From Nostoc sp. NMS7 (GTDB lineage: Bacteria > Cyanobacteriota > Cyanobacteriia > Cyanobacteriales > Nostocaceae), in the NCBI RefSeq assembly GCF_017115085.1, contig NZ_JABXKJ010000227.1:52492-116491 (forward strand): 64,000 nt of DNA, given 5' to 3'. The translations under genes and the position numbers were made by a program. Each line of letters starts with the position of its first letter. The stretch's first letter is position 1. Under the pieces are notes generated by a model, which made no database searches, was not told the origin of the DNA, and saw nothing but the letters and a program-made list of their open reading frames with translations. Positions 50,607-60,037 of the stretch are shown here, one piece after another.

Positions 50607-51923
50607 TTAATTATGATTAGCTTTCCAGTTTGCCAAGTCAGTTAAAGAGCGATCGCGGTAACGTCCATAACGCTCCTGCTTACTTTTGATTTTCGCACCT
50701 AATTCGGGAAAAATCCCAAAGTTGGGCGGCATTGGTTGGAAATGCTTCGGCGAAGCGGAACTAATAAATTCCAATAACGCACCCATCATTGTTGTTGGTG
50801 GTAAAACCAAAGGTTCTTTACCCAAAGCTAGCCGCGCTGCATTAATTCCCGCCAAGCAGCCACCCGCCGCCGCCGCAGTGTAGCCTTCAGTACCAATCAA
50901 CTGTCCAGCTGCTAACAATGTCGGACGCTCTTTAAATTGCAGAGTCGGATGCATTAGCTGAGGCGCATTAATAAAAGTGTTGCGGTGCATCACTCCCAGG
51001 CGGACAAACTCCGCCTTTTCCAAACTGGGAATTAGCTGAAATATTCGCTTTTGCTCACCCCAGCGCAGGTTTGTTTGAAATCCTACCATATTCCACAGTT
51101 GACCGGCTTTATCTTCTTGACGCAACTGTACCACAGCATAAGGACGTTCTCCGGTGCGAGTATCTGACAATCCCACTGGCTTTAGGGGGCCGTAGCGCAT
51201 GGTATCTTCCCCGCGCTGTGCTAGTTCTTCTATGGGTAAACAAGCTTCAAAAAATTTCGCTGTTTCCCGTTCAAAACCTTTGAGTTCTGTTTGTTCAGCT
51301 TTACAAAGTTCTTCTCGAAACTGCAAATACTGCTCTTTATTCATTGGGCAGTTGAGATAAGCGGCTTCACCTTTGTCATAACGTGATGCCATAAAAGCAA
51401 CGTCACGGTTAATCGATTCTCCCACAATAATTGGACTAGCCGCATCAAAAAAGCTGAGGTATTCCATCCCGGTAAAGCGGCGCAAATCTTCGGTTAAGTC
51501 GGGGCTAGTTAAAGGCCCAGTTGCCAAAACCACAATTCCTTCTGGAATCGCAGACATTTCACCCCGGCGAAATTCAATTAAAGGATGATGTGCTAAAGTT
51601 TGAGTCAAGTCTTGGCCAAATTGTCCTCTATCGACGGCTAGCGCCCCACCCGCAGGTACGGCGTGTTCATCAGCTTTAGAAATGACAATCGAACCCAGTT
51701 GACGTAACTCTTCGTGCAATAATCCAGCTGCGCGATCGCTTGCCATTGCCCCAAAGGAATTACTACAGACTAATTCTGCCAAATGTTCTGTATGATGAGC
51801 CGGACTGAAGCGTTTTGGACGCATTTCATGCAGAATTACAGGCACTCCAGCTTGGGCTATTTGCCAAGCTGCTTCTGTTCCAGCTAGTCCACCTCCAATT
51901 ACTTGTATCGGTTCTTGTTCCAT
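50607..51923 (-). CDS. trmFO: TrmFO, folate-dependent tRNA m5U54 methyltransferase
   Basis: A 438-residue flavoprotein; the ATG at 51923 (MEQEPIQVIGGGLAGTEAAW) gives the standard start, the open frame upstream being untranslated. FAD motif GGGLAGTEAA, then AHHTEHLAELVCSNSFGAMA, AVPAGGALAVDRGQFGQDLT and GYTAAAAGGCLAGINAARLA. The C-terminal ISSASPKHFQPMPPNFG is typical. It makes ribothymidine at tRNA position 54 with methylene-tetrahydrofolate. No operon partner. Confidence 0.95.
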   Translation of the reverse strand: MEQEPIQVIGGGLAGTEAAWQIAQAGVPVILHEMRPKRFSPAHHTEHLAELVCSNSFGAMASDRAAGLLHEELRQLGSIVISKADEHAVPAGGALAVDRGQFGQDLTQTLAHHPLIEFRRGEMSAIPEGIVVLATGPLTSPDLTEDLRRFTGMEYLSFFDAASPIIVGESINRDVAFMASRYDKGEAAYLNCPMNKEQYLQFREELCKAEQTELKGFERETAKFFEACLPIEELAQRGEDTMRYGPLKPVGLSDTRTGERPYAVVQLRQEDKAGQLWNMVGFQTNLRWGEQKRIFQLIPSLEKAEFVRLGVMHRNTFINAPQLMHPTLQFKERPTLLAAGQLIGTEGYTAAAAGGCLAGINAARLALGKEPLVLPPTTMMGALLEFISSASPKHFQPMPPNFGIFPELGAKIKSKQERYGRYRDRSLTDLANWKANHN

Positions 51924-51996
51924 AGTTAAATTTTTAATTCCTATATCATAAGTATCCATCAGTAGCGACAGCATAACGCACCATCAACAGCAGCAA

Positions 51997-52755
51997 TTAT
52001 AAATTATCTGTGTCAATTCCCTTTTGTTTGAGTTTAGCTAACAATTCTTGATAGCGATCGCGCTCTTTTTTTAATTCCTGTAAAGCCGCTTCTTTTTCTT
52101 GTGAAGCCGCTTCTAATTCTTGTAAAGCTGCTTCCTTTGCTTGACGTTCCCGTTCTGCACGTTGGCGTTCTTGTTCCCGTAACTGGTCAATTTCTCCGGG
52201 GCTTAAAAACTTTTGTCCGGTGGGAGAAACAATTTCCAGGGTATTCGGTGTCAATATAAAACGGATTCCCAAACGCGGACTTACCCAGCCATTCATCTCT
52301 TCGATAACTTCAAAACTCTCCTCAGAACGGAGCAAGCCATTTAAATCATTCTTATCAGGATCATAAATATAATATTCTTCCACGCCGTAACGCTGGTAAA
52401 ACTGCAATTTTTTGGTCATTTCTTTGAGGGTATTACCTGGCGATAGAATTTCAAATACTACCTGTGGAGGTATATTATCTTCATTCCACTGTAAATAGGA
52501 ACTCCGTTTTCCTTTAGGTCTGCCAAAGACTACCATCGTATCGGGCGCTTGTTTAATATTAGGGTTTCCTTCAACTGGATACCAAAACAAATCTCCGGCG
52601 ATAAATACATCAGCTGGCGATGCAAATAAGATTTCTAAATTTTCTTTAATTTTGACAATCCATGCAAATTGTTCTGTATTATCCGCCATTGGCTGTCCGT
52701 CGCTTTCCGGGTAGATGACTTCGATGGTGGTTTCTGGTGTGACTTGTTGTACCAT
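51997..52755 (-). CDS. Uma2-family (DUF820) endonuclease-like protein
   Basis: A 252-residue protein. Uma2 core of the PD-(D/E)XK fold: VFIAGDLFWYPVEGNPNIKQ, APDTMVVFGRPKG, PPQVVFEILSPGNTLKEMTK and KLQFYQRYGVEEYYIYDPDK, with the Asp, Glu and Lys in place. The C-terminal 60 residues are a coiled coil of repeats (LQELEAASQEKEAALQELKK). These proteins are very numerous in cyanobacteria; the role is untested. This copy appears intact, unlike the second Uma2 at 55389. Confidence 0.9.
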   Translation of the reverse strand: MVQQVTPETTIEVIYPESDGQPMADNTEQFAWIVKIKENLEILFASPADVFIAGDLFWYPVEGNPNIKQAPDTMVVFGRPKGKRSSYLQWNEDNIPPQVVFEILSPGNTLKEMTKKLQFYQRYGVEEYYIYDPDKNDLNGLLRSEESFEVIEEMNGWVSPRLGIRFILTPNTLEIVSPTGQKFLSPGEIDQLREQERQRAERERQAKEAALQELEAASQEKEAALQELKKERDRYQELLAKLKQKGIDTDNL

Positions 52756-52878
52756 TGCTGCACCTCCAAGTATGGGGTTTTTAGCTGGGATTTCTAGTTG
52801 AGATAGCGATCGCGTTAATATTGATTTTAGCTATAGATCCAGATAATCTTGATTGCAGATGTTAAGAAACTCTTCAAA

Positions 52879-53268
52879 TTAATCATTAGGAGGATGCCAA
52901 CCACTAATTGTCCAACGTCGTCGGGCAACAAGTATAACTGGATTATTCATTCGCAAGCAAATAATTGTCGCCCTACCAATAATAGTTAAATCTTCAACTG
53001 TTGTAGCATCAGAATTCCAAGTAAAATTATCAGACCATCTCTGTGTACGCGGATTAAATAGAGGCGTTGTTTCCCCAGTCAAAATGTCTATAGCTGCGGT
53101 TGAATCAGCTTTAAATTCATTGCAAGAGGGACAAGCCAAACAAAGATTTTCAAAGGTAGTTTCTCCACCTTTTGAGCGGGGTTGAATATGGTCATAGGTC
53201 ATGGAAATACCGCTATTTGCTTCAGTAGTTAAGCAATAACAGCAACGTCCTTTATCGCTAGCAGCTAT
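52879..53268 (-). pseudogene. 5'-truncated HNH endonuclease
   Basis: The frame runs from 53268 (just after a TAA) to 52879. It contains GRCCYCLTTEANSGI, TYDHIQPRSKGGETTFENLC, LACPSCNEFKADSTAA and a family-like end (ATIICLRMNNPVILVARRRW). The two Cys pairs of the zinc finger and the catalytic His of the HNH motif are present. No start codon occurs upstream of the first Cys pair; the ATG at 53202 would cut the finger off. So the 5' end has been lost and the gene is probably dead. Confidence 0.75.
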
Positions 53269-53380
53269 TTAATTTTTTAAGCTTTCAGGAATGTATTTAG
53301 ACACAACAATTGGCGATCGCTATTTACAGCAGTTTTCATGTATTTTAACCACATCTGTCGTAGGGGCACAGAAAAAGATC

Positions 53381-53543
53381 ATTGGTGTCAACTTAAGCCT
53401 TGGCGAATGGAATTCGCGGCTACACAAACAAAGTCCACCTCCGTGGACTAATACAAAATCAAGGATTCTTAACCCACCTCCGTGGGTTTTGCTTGTGTAG
53501 ACGCGGTTTCTAACCGCCCTTTTAATGTTAAGTTGACACCAAT
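53381..53543. mobile_element. 163-bp MITE with perfect 16-bp terminal inverted repeats
   Basis: Ends ATTGGTGTCAACTTAA (53381-53396) and TTAAGTTGACACCAAT (53528-53543) are exact inverted repeats. Internally AGTCCACCTCCGTGGACT (53432-53449) and CCCACCTCCGTGGG form hairpins. No coding capacity. It sits inside the ParE-like toxin frame. Confidence 0.85.
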
Positions 53544-53622
53544 TCTCGCGGCTGATATTGTCATAGTAAGCAACAGCATCATCTAATTCTTGTTTGGCAT
53601 CAGGATGAAAATCATAAGCCAT
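53544..53622 (-). pseudogene. ParE-like toxin N-terminus, interrupted by a MITE
   Basis: ATG at 53622 overlaps the stop of the antitoxin-like frame by one base (TAATG). It opens MAYDFHPDAKQELDDAVAYY, then DNISRENW, the usual first helix of RelE/ParE toxins. After that the frame runs into the 163-bp MITE and the catalytic part is lost; no clear continuation is seen beyond it. Confidence 0.65.
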
Positions 53623-53852
53623 TACTTACTCCTGGAACGTAGCTCTCGCAACACCTGTTCACCAGAAATTAGAGTAACTTCGCCTTGTTCAACAGCTTGA
53701 AGTCTTTTCTCTGCTTCCTCCGCTCACAGAGTATCAATTTCTAATTGATTTTCAGCATCCAGACTTTTAAACAAATGTTCAGCAAGCATTGCTCTTAACC
53801 CTGGAGGTAGTGACAATGCAGCATCGAAGATTTCATCATAGGTGTTAACCAT
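53622..53852 (-). pseudogene. Addiction-module antitoxin with nonsense codon
   Basis: A 76-codon frame from ATG 53852: MVNTYDEIFDAALSLPPGLR, then AMLAEHLFKSLDA, an internal TGA after IDTL, then AEEAEKRLQAVEQGEV and a Lys-rich end. Family members have WAEEAExRLxA here, so TGG changed to TGA. It matches the short putative antitoxins (addiction-module component type) that precede RelE/ParE toxins, and the toxin start overlaps its stop. Confidence 0.72.
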
Positions 53853-53972
53853 ACTTTTTTCAGATTTAATAGCAGGTTATTGTGATTTTAGTTTAGGTTA
53901 CTTTTTCTGTTTCTAGCTAAATATTCAAAACTCCTAACTCAGCACGGGCTAAACAACAGCTATCCGCTAACA

Positions 53973-55328
53973 CTACTTTAGCCGCCAAATTTTGATTGTC
54001 CTGTCCTGACTACCACTGGCAAGAGTTTTGCCATCTGGGCTGATGGCGACGGAATTAACCAAGTAATAATCCTTAGTGAGAGCGCTGATTTCTCCTGTCG
54101 CCAGATTCCACAGTTTGATGCTCTTCCCACTACTACTGACAAGGGTTTTGCCATCTGGGCTAATGGCGATATGCAGGCTAAAATCCCTAAGAGTGCGGAT
54201 TGTCTTTCCTGTTGTTAGATTCCACAGTCTGATGGTGTTGTCATTACTACCACTGGCAAGGGTTTTGCCATCTGGGCTAATAGCGACCGACTTAACGGAC
54301 TCAGTATGCCCAGTGAGAGTGCGAATTATCTTTCCTGTTGCCAGATTCCACAGTTTGATGGTCTTGTCATCACTACCACTGGCAAGGGTTTTGCTATCTG
54401 AGCTAATGGAGATGGAATCAACCGAGTCAGAATGTCCAGTGAGGGTGTAAATTTCTTCTCCTGTCGCCAGATTCCACAGTTTGATGGTCTCGTCATAACT
54501 AGCACTGGCAAGGATTTTGCCATCTGGACTAATGGCGACGGATTTAACCGAGCGAGAATGTCCATGCAGAGTCTTAACTAGAGTAATTTGTGAGATATTT
54601 GCAGGAGTGAAACCAGGTTGAGGAAAATTACTTAATTTTGGTGTTGGTTTGAGAGTTGGGGCTACTGAAGGTAGTGGCGGGGAATTTAAATCTTGTAAAA
54701 CTTCCTCAGTTGACTGATAACGCTGCTGGTATTCTTCTTGCAACAATCTATCCAGCATCCGCCCCAAATCCTGACTCACTGGTTGCTGTAAATACTGTCT
54801 CCAACTAGCAACCCAACCATAACCTTGTCGTTTCCACAGTTCCCAAGGGTGAATTCCACTCAACAGGTGAAAGCAAGTTGCACCAACATTATATAAATCA
54901 CTGGCTGGGTAAGCTTCACCTCCTTGCATTTGTTCCAGTGGCGCATAACCAAAGGAACCGATCGCTGTTCCTGGTTGCGTCATCACCCTTGCTGTCAGTT
55001 GTTTGGATACACCAAAGTCAATCAGCACCAACTTACCATCACCGCGACGAATGATATTCTCTGGCTTGATATCGCGGTGAATAACTTTTTGTTGAGCTTG
55101 TTCTTTTTGCTGTCTCTCCAAATCTGCTCTTTCTTCACCAGAGAGTAATAAATTTCCCTGATCATCCCACCAACGCAACCAAGGTAATTCCAGATTCTGA
55201 TAGCGACCTTGCCAAATACCTAACTCTACACCAAGGGCGTTGATGGGGTAATGTCCTCGTTCGTTTTCTAGGACTAGTTCATAGTGGTCTTCTATTAGGT
55301 GATACACTTCTACTCGACTGTGGCGCAC
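53973..55328 (-). pseudogene. Uma2 tail - Ser/Thr kinase C-lobe - WD40 chimera
   Basis: The open frame (451 codons from an internal ATG) begins with the C-terminal third of an Uma2 protein (LVLENERGHYPINALGVELG, then LERQQKEQAQQ). It passes without a break into the catalytic loop of a Ser/Thr kinase (VIHRDIKPENIIRRGDGKLV, DFGVSKQL). The Gly-rich loop and ATP-binding lysine of the N-lobe are absent. From about residue 245 there are six WD40 blades (SPDGKTLASGSNDNTIRLWN). A deletion has joined two genes. The WD40 part is intact, but a working kinase is not possible. It continues upstream in the same frame as the Uma2 half at 55389. Confidence 0.8.
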
Positions 55329-55388
55329 TTCGTAAATGCCATAAAAGGCAGGTCGAATTGCTTGCTCGTAAACCCAAAATTTTCCCGT

Positions 55389-55790
55389 CTAAGAAGTTTT
55401 GTCACGTTCTTCTGAACCATCACCCGATACAAACTCCAATACAATCAAAGGTGGGATAATTTCTTGCCATAATACATAAGAACGTCGTGTTTGACCCTTT
55501 AAAAGTGGTGGCACATTAGGCACATAAAACCAGTCTGGTGCTTCTGCACCTCTTTGTGGCGGGTCTATGATCCGCCAATAAATGCCAGAATCTTGACCAA
55601 TGCAATAATTACCTTCTGGATGATGCTTTTGTAATATTGGTTGAATCGAATCTGTAAGCAGAATACTTTGGGGATATTCTTGAAAATTTTTGCCTCCAGC
55701 ACGCTCCGCGAATACAAATGTGCCATCAGACTCAGGTAACTGAGTATGGTCTGGTAAAGTGGTTGGCAGTACTTCAGGTGTAGTAGTCAT
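55389..55790 (-). pseudogene. Uma2-family protein, N-terminal half before a nonsense codon
   Basis: ATG at 55790 opens a 133-residue piece with GKNFQEYPQSILLTDSIQPI, APDWFYVPNVPP and LIVLEFVSGDGSEERDKTS, the Uma2 core with its catalytic Asp and Glu. A TAG at 55389-55391 then stops it. The codons after the TAG continue the family (TGKFWVYEQAIRPAFYGIYE) in the same frame into the chimera at 53973-55328. One base change (for instance TTG to TAG) explains the stop. Confidence 0.78.
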
Positions 55791-55820
55791 AGAAATTTTG
55801 CCTCAACTCAGATTCTACTA

Positions 55821-56591
55821 TTATGGAAACTTCCGATCGCGCACTTCCACAGCATAATCTTGCACAGCTTTGGTAATTGTCTCCCGCAAGTTTGTATAAA
55901 CTTTGGCAAAGGGTGGACGTTTCTCTGTAAGTCCAATGACATCTGAAGTAACTAAAACTTGTCCATCGCAATGAATTCCTGCACCGATACCAATTGTCGG
56001 AATGCTCAATTTTTGTGTAATCTGCATTGCTAAATCTGCGGGGATATGCTCTAACACTAGAGAAAATACACCAGCTTGTTCCAGAGCGATCGCTTCATTT
56101 AAAATTCTTTCACCCGTTTCCTGGCTCTTTCCTTGTTGTCGCAAACCCAGTTGATGTATTGATTGCGGTGTTAAACCTACATGACCCATTACCGGAATTC
56201 CGGCTTGTACTAAACGACCAATAGTTTCAGCGATCGCTGGATAGCCACCTTCCAATTTTACCGCTTGAGCGCCTGTTTCCTTCAATACCCGCCCAGCCGA
56301 ATGCATCGCTTGCTGGAGACTTTCTTGATAGGTCAAAAATGGTAAATCTACAACCACTAATGCGCGTTTAACTCCTCGACGCACAGATTTTGCGTGATAT
56401 ATCATTTCATCCAAAGTTATGGGTAGTGTTGTTTCATACCCTAGAACTACTGCCATAGAGTCACCCACGAGGATTAAGTCTACACCAGCTGCGTCAAGGA
56501 GTTGAGCGATCGCATAATCCCAGGCCGTCAACGCCACAATTGCACGTCCCTGTTGTTTCCATTGAATTAATTGCTGGGTAGTGATTGCCAT
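55821..56591 (-). CDS. panB: Ketopantoate hydroxymethyltransferase
   Basis: A 256-residue TIM-barrel enzyme of standard PanB length. Motifs: IVALTAWDYAIAQLLDAAGV, ILVGDSMAVVLGYETTLPIT, VVDLPFLTYQES, GAQAVKLEGG and GHVGLTPQSIHQLG. The Mg ligands in VGDS and DLPF are in place. It adds a hydroxymethyl group from methylene-tetrahydrofolate to 2-oxoisovalerate in pantothenate and CoA synthesis. Stands alone; 93 bp of heptamer-like repeats (GAGTGCTGAGTGCTGAGTG, 56600-56635) precede the gene. Confidence 0.95.
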   Translation of the reverse strand: MAITTQQLIQWKQQGRAIVALTAWDYAIAQLLDAAGVDLILVGDSMAVVLGYETTLPITLDEMIYHAKSVRRGVKRALVVVDLPFLTYQESLQQAMHSAGRVLKETGAQAVKLEGGYPAIAETIGRLVQAGIPVMGHVGLTPQSIHQLGLRQQGKSQETGERILNEAIALEQAGVFSLVLEHIPADLAMQITQKLSIPTIGIGAGIHCDGQVLVTSDVIGLTEKRPPFAKVYTNLRETITKAVQDYAVEVRDRKFP

Positions 56592-56696
56592 GTTTTGAGT
56601 GCTGAGTAGTGAGTGCTGAGTGCTGAGTGAGAAGTGAGGAGTTTTGAATTTAAAAATTCTTTAACTTATAACTCCTAACTCCTAACTTTTAACTAA

Positions 56697-57803
56697 TCAT
56701 TTAACGGCGTGACTGAAAGCAATATGGGGTTTTGCACTACCCATTTTGGGCATTAACCAAGCTAAACCTTCACTAGTGCCGATCCATAATTTATTGCTAA
56801 TGTCAGGTGCAAGGGCAAGAACCCGACTAGAAGGAAGTCCAGCAACTTCTGCATCTAACACAGCTCCTGTATTTGGATTTAATCGTAACAAACCATTATT
56901 AGTCCCGACCCAGACACTACCATCTTTAGCAAAACGTACCACTGTCACATTACGCCCACGCAGACGAGTTACAGAGCGCAACACTGCACCAGTTTTTGGG
57001 TTAATAACAAGCAAATTATTCGGCATTCCCGCCCAAATCAATCCTTCTGGACTAATAGCTAAAGCTTGTACAGTCGTCCCTGGCAAATCTGCTATCCGCT
57101 TCATAATCGCAGCACTACCAGTATTTACCCGCACTAATCCATCAAGAGTGCCAACCCACAGCTGACCTTCAGCATCTAAAGTCAAGGCGTTGGCGCTAAC
57201 ACCAGGGAGATTTTTTAATGTTGTCATAATCAAGCCTTGGTCGGGACTAATTAGAGCTAAACCATTATCGGTTCCAACCCACAAATAACCCCGCTTGTCA
57301 AGTAACAGAGACAACACCCGTTTAGAAGGCAAAAATAAATTCTGCGCGGTGATTTCGTTAGTGCGGGGGTCTACTCGGATCAGTCCCTCAGAACTTCCCA
57401 CCCACAAACGTCCTACTTTGTCTTGGGCTAAAGCACCAATCGCAACACTTGGCAAGCTAACACGAGAAATAATCTTGCCGGTTTTAGGATCAATCCGCGA
57501 TAGTCCCCGCCCAGAACCGACCCAAAGATTGCCTGTAACATCTGCCAGTAAGTTACCCACACGATAATCAGTTTTTGGCGAATGTTCTTGCACTCCCCGT
57601 TGATCGGGCAAGGTTTCCACTCGCGGTGGCGGTGGGGAAAGTGGGTAAGCAGGGGTTACATCAGACGAATTAATCTCAGGGGTTTTTTGTGCCCATCCCA
57701 TACTTGGCGAAGCGATCAACCCCAGCAAAATAGAAGTAATCAATAAACTAGTATGCTTGCAAAACAATACCACGGTGACATTTCCTTTGGAGACAATACC
57801 CAT
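56697..57803 (-). CDS. Exported beta-propeller protein (two-component-regulator propeller repeats)
   Basis: A 368-residue protein from the ATG at 57803. Signal peptide about 14-39 (LITSILLGLIASPSMGWAQ). After a Pro-rich spacer, seven or so blades each contain GxLWVGTxxGLxRxxPxTG, for instance GNLWVGSGRGLSRIDPKTG and GYLWVGTDNGLALISPDQG. This is the propeller found in sensor parts of hybrid histidine kinases, here without a kinase, so it is a periplasmic binding or scaffold protein. The first 13 residues before the hydrophobic core may be an over-extension. Confidence 0.88.
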   Translation of the reverse strand: MGIVSKGNVTVVLFCKHTSLLITSILLGLIASPSMGWAQKTPEINSSDVTPAYPLSPPPPRVETLPDQRGVQEHSPKTDYRVGNLLADVTGNLWVGSGRGLSRIDPKTGKIISRVSLPSVAIGALAQDKVGRLWVGSSEGLIRVDPRTNEITAQNLFLPSKRVLSLLLDKRGYLWVGTDNGLALISPDQGLIMTTLKNLPGVSANALTLDAEGQLWVGTLDGLVRVNTGSAAIMKRIADLPGTTVQALAISPEGLIWAGMPNNLLVINPKTGAVLRSVTRLRGRNVTVVRFAKDGSVWVGTNNGLLRLNPNTGAVLDAEVAGLPSSRVLALAPDISNKLWIGTSEGLAWLMPKMGSAKPHIAFSHAVK

Positions 57804-58333
57804 AGCCACTACCTAAACTCGCTTTGGGTTAATTCCAGTGTTCCCCTAGCTGAGATTTTTTAAACGTCATAGGCAATTTTTCTCAAATTTAATCAGTATT
57901 GGGCATGGGGCAAAGAATTCTTGTAACTCCTCACTCCTGTACAGACGCGATTAATCGCGTCTGTACTCCCCACTCCCCAAAAACTTCTTTACAGTTATTA
58001 ATGACGTTTTGTAAACTTTTTGTAACAAAATGTTTAAATCTTTCTGTGATAACAAAATTAAATAGATAAGTTAAAAACTTTCAAAGAATAACTTATCAAA
58101 TTATTGATATATTGTGAGACAAGCTACAAATTACGTGGTGTGCAATTCTTTTTTCTTTCGTAGAAGTAGGGAGGGCTACTCCCTTTCTTGACGCTTGGGG
58201 ACTGTTGGAGCCGACTCCCTTGGATGAAGCAAGAAGCAGACCCTCTGAAGAGGGGGAAGGAGCGGGGTGAGGAAAAGTTGCACAGAACGTGATTTGATTA
58301 ATTAAAAAGACTGACTTGTGGGAAGGATAAAAT
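57804..58333 (+). promoter_or_regulatory. rbcL upstream region with palindrome and 5' leader hairpins
   Basis: A 530-bp divergent region. A heptamer remnant lies at about 57898-57911. A perfect 28-bp palindrome at 57939-57966 has arms GTACAGACGCGATT. Nearer rbcL, AGGGAG/CTCCCT (58168-58184) and CCCTC-TGAA-GAGGG (58241-58254) form small hairpins in what is probably a long untranslated leader, a known feature of cyanobacterial rbcL transcripts. GGAAGGA (58321-58327) is the ribosome site. No promoter box or NtcA site is clear enough to name. Confidence 0.6.
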
Positions 58334-59764
58334 ATGTCTTACGCTCAAACTAAGACTCAGAGCAAAACTGGGTATAAAGCCGGGGTTCAAGATTACAGAC
58401 TAACTTATTACACACCGGATTACACACCTAAAGATACAGACATTTTAGCGGCATTCCGTGTTACACCTCAGCCGGGAGTTCCCCCCGAAGAAGCAGCTGC
58501 GGCTGTAGCGGCTGAGTCTTCCACTGGTACTTGGACAACTGTGTGGACAGATTTGCTCACCGACCTCGATCGCTACAAAGGTCGTTGTTACGATATCGAA
58601 CCAGTTCCTGGTGATGACAACCAATTCATCGCCTACATTGCCTATCCCTTGGATTTGTTTGAAGAAGGTTCTGTAACTAATATGTTGACCTCCATTGTGG
58701 GCAACGTATTTGGTTTCAAAGCTTTGCGAGCGCTACGTCTGGAAGACTTGCGGATTCCTGTAGCTTATCTGAAGACTTTCCAAGGGCCTCCCCACGGGAT
58801 TCAAGTTGAGCGTGACAAGTTAAACAAATACGGTCGTCCTTTGTTGGGTTGTACAATTAAGCCCAAATTAGGTCTTTCGGCTAAAAACTACGGACGCGCT
58901 GTATACGAGTGCTTACGCGGTGGTTTGGACTTCACCAAAGACGACGAGAACATCAACTCCGCACCATTCCAAAGATGGCGCGATCGCTTCTTGTTTGTAT
59001 CTGAAGCTATTTCCAAGGCTCAAGCTGAAACTGGTGAAATCAAAGGTCACTACCTAAACGTCACCGCCCCCACCTGTGAAGAAATGCTGAAGCGGGCTGA
59101 GTTCGCTAAAGAACTCAAACAGCCCATCATCATGCACGACTACCTCACCGCAGGTTTCACCGCCAACACCACATTGGCTCGTTGGTGTCGTGACAACGGT
59201 ATTCTGTTGCACATTCACCGCGCTATGCACGCCGTAATTGACCGTCAAAAGAACCACGGTATCCACTTCCGCGTTTTGGCTAAGGCGCTACGGATGTCCG
59301 GCGGCGACCACATCCACACCGGAACAGTGGTTGGTAAGCTGGAAGGTGAACGCGGGATCACAATGGGCTTCGTTGACCTATTGCGTGAAAACTACATAGA
59401 ACAAGACAAGTCTCGCGGTATCTACTTTACCCAAGACTGGGCTTCTCTACCTGGTGTAATGGCAGTTGCTTCCGGTGGTATCCACATCTGGCACATGCCT
59501 GCACTCGTAGAAATCTTTGGTGATGACTCCGTGCTGCAATTTGGTGGTGGTACTCTCGGTCATCCTTGGGGTAATGCTCCTGGTGCTACAGCTAACCGCG
59601 TAGCTTTAGAAGCTTGCGTCCAAGCTCGTAACGAAGGTCGCAACTTGGCTCGTGAAGGTAACGACATTATCCGCGAAGCCGCTAAGTGGTCTCCTGAATT
59701 AGCCGTTGCTTGCGAACTGTGGAAAGAAATCAAGTTCGAGTTTGAAGCTATGGATACCGTCTGA
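58334..59764 (+). CDS. rbcL: Rubisco large subunit
   Basis: A 476-residue form IB rubisco large subunit beginning MSYAQTKTQSKTGYKAGVQD. Catalytic segments present: GCTIKPKLGLSAKNYGRAVY, GGLDFTKDDENINS with the carbamylated lysine and metal-binding Asp and Glu, HIHRAMHAVIDRQKNHGI, and the loop 6 equivalent MRGGDHIHTGTVVGKLEGE-like (here MSGGDHIHTGTVVGKLEG). It fixes CO2 on ribulose bisphosphate in the carboxysome. Followed by rbcX and rbcS on the same strand; the 273-bp gap to rbcX holds repeat DNA. Confidence 0.99.
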   Translation: MSYAQTKTQSKTGYKAGVQDYRLTYYTPDYTPKDTDILAAFRVTPQPGVPPEEAAAAVAAESSTGTWTTVWTDLLTDLDRYKGRCYDIEPVPGDDNQFIAYIAYPLDLFEEGSVTNMLTSIVGNVFGFKALRALRLEDLRIPVAYLKTFQGPPHGIQVERDKLNKYGRPLLGCTIKPKLGLSAKNYGRAVYECLRGGLDFTKDDENINSAPFQRWRDRFLFVSEAISKAQAETGEIKGHYLNVTAPTCEEMLKRAEFAKELKQPIIMHDYLTAGFTANTTLARWCRDNGILLHIHRAMHAVIDRQKNHGIHFRVLAKALRMSGGDHIHTGTVVGKLEGERGITMGFVDLLRENYIEQDKSRGIYFTQDWASLPGVMAVASGGIHIWHMPALVEIFGDDSVLQFGGGTLGHPWGNAPGATANRVALEACVQARNEGRNLAREGNDIIREAAKWSPELAVACELWKEIKFEFEAMDTV

Positions 59765-60037
59765 TCAAAAGTTAGGAGTTAGAAGTAGAGACGCGACGCC
59801 AGTCGCTACAACGGGGAGGCAGCGCGATCTTCTCCCAAGGGGAGACGCTAAAAGCGATAGCGCAGCGTTAGCGAGTCATCGAGCGTCTGGGGATTTCCCC
59901 CATGAGTGACTGCCGTGGGAACCCCCGCAACGCGCTGGCTCATTAATCGCGTCTGTAACAAGAGTTAAGAGTTACATTAATTCATAACTCATAACTCTTA
60001 ATTCATAACTCATAACTGTTGACGGCTGGGGTCAAGC
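59765..60037. repeat. rbcL-rbcX spacer made of dispersed repeats
   Basis: GACGCGACGCCAGTCGC, GCGTTAGCGAGTC and TTAATCGCGTCTG units of the repeat family seen elsewhere, then heptamer-like TTCATAACTCATAACTC. The spacer is longer than a plain operon gap, but the genes read in one direction. Confidence 0.7.

Noticed and set aside
50722..50770. Repeat-like CTTCGGCGAAGCGG inside trmFO
   Set aside because: The translated residues (ISSASPKHFQPMPPNFG) are the normal conserved end of TrmFO, so this is not an insertion.
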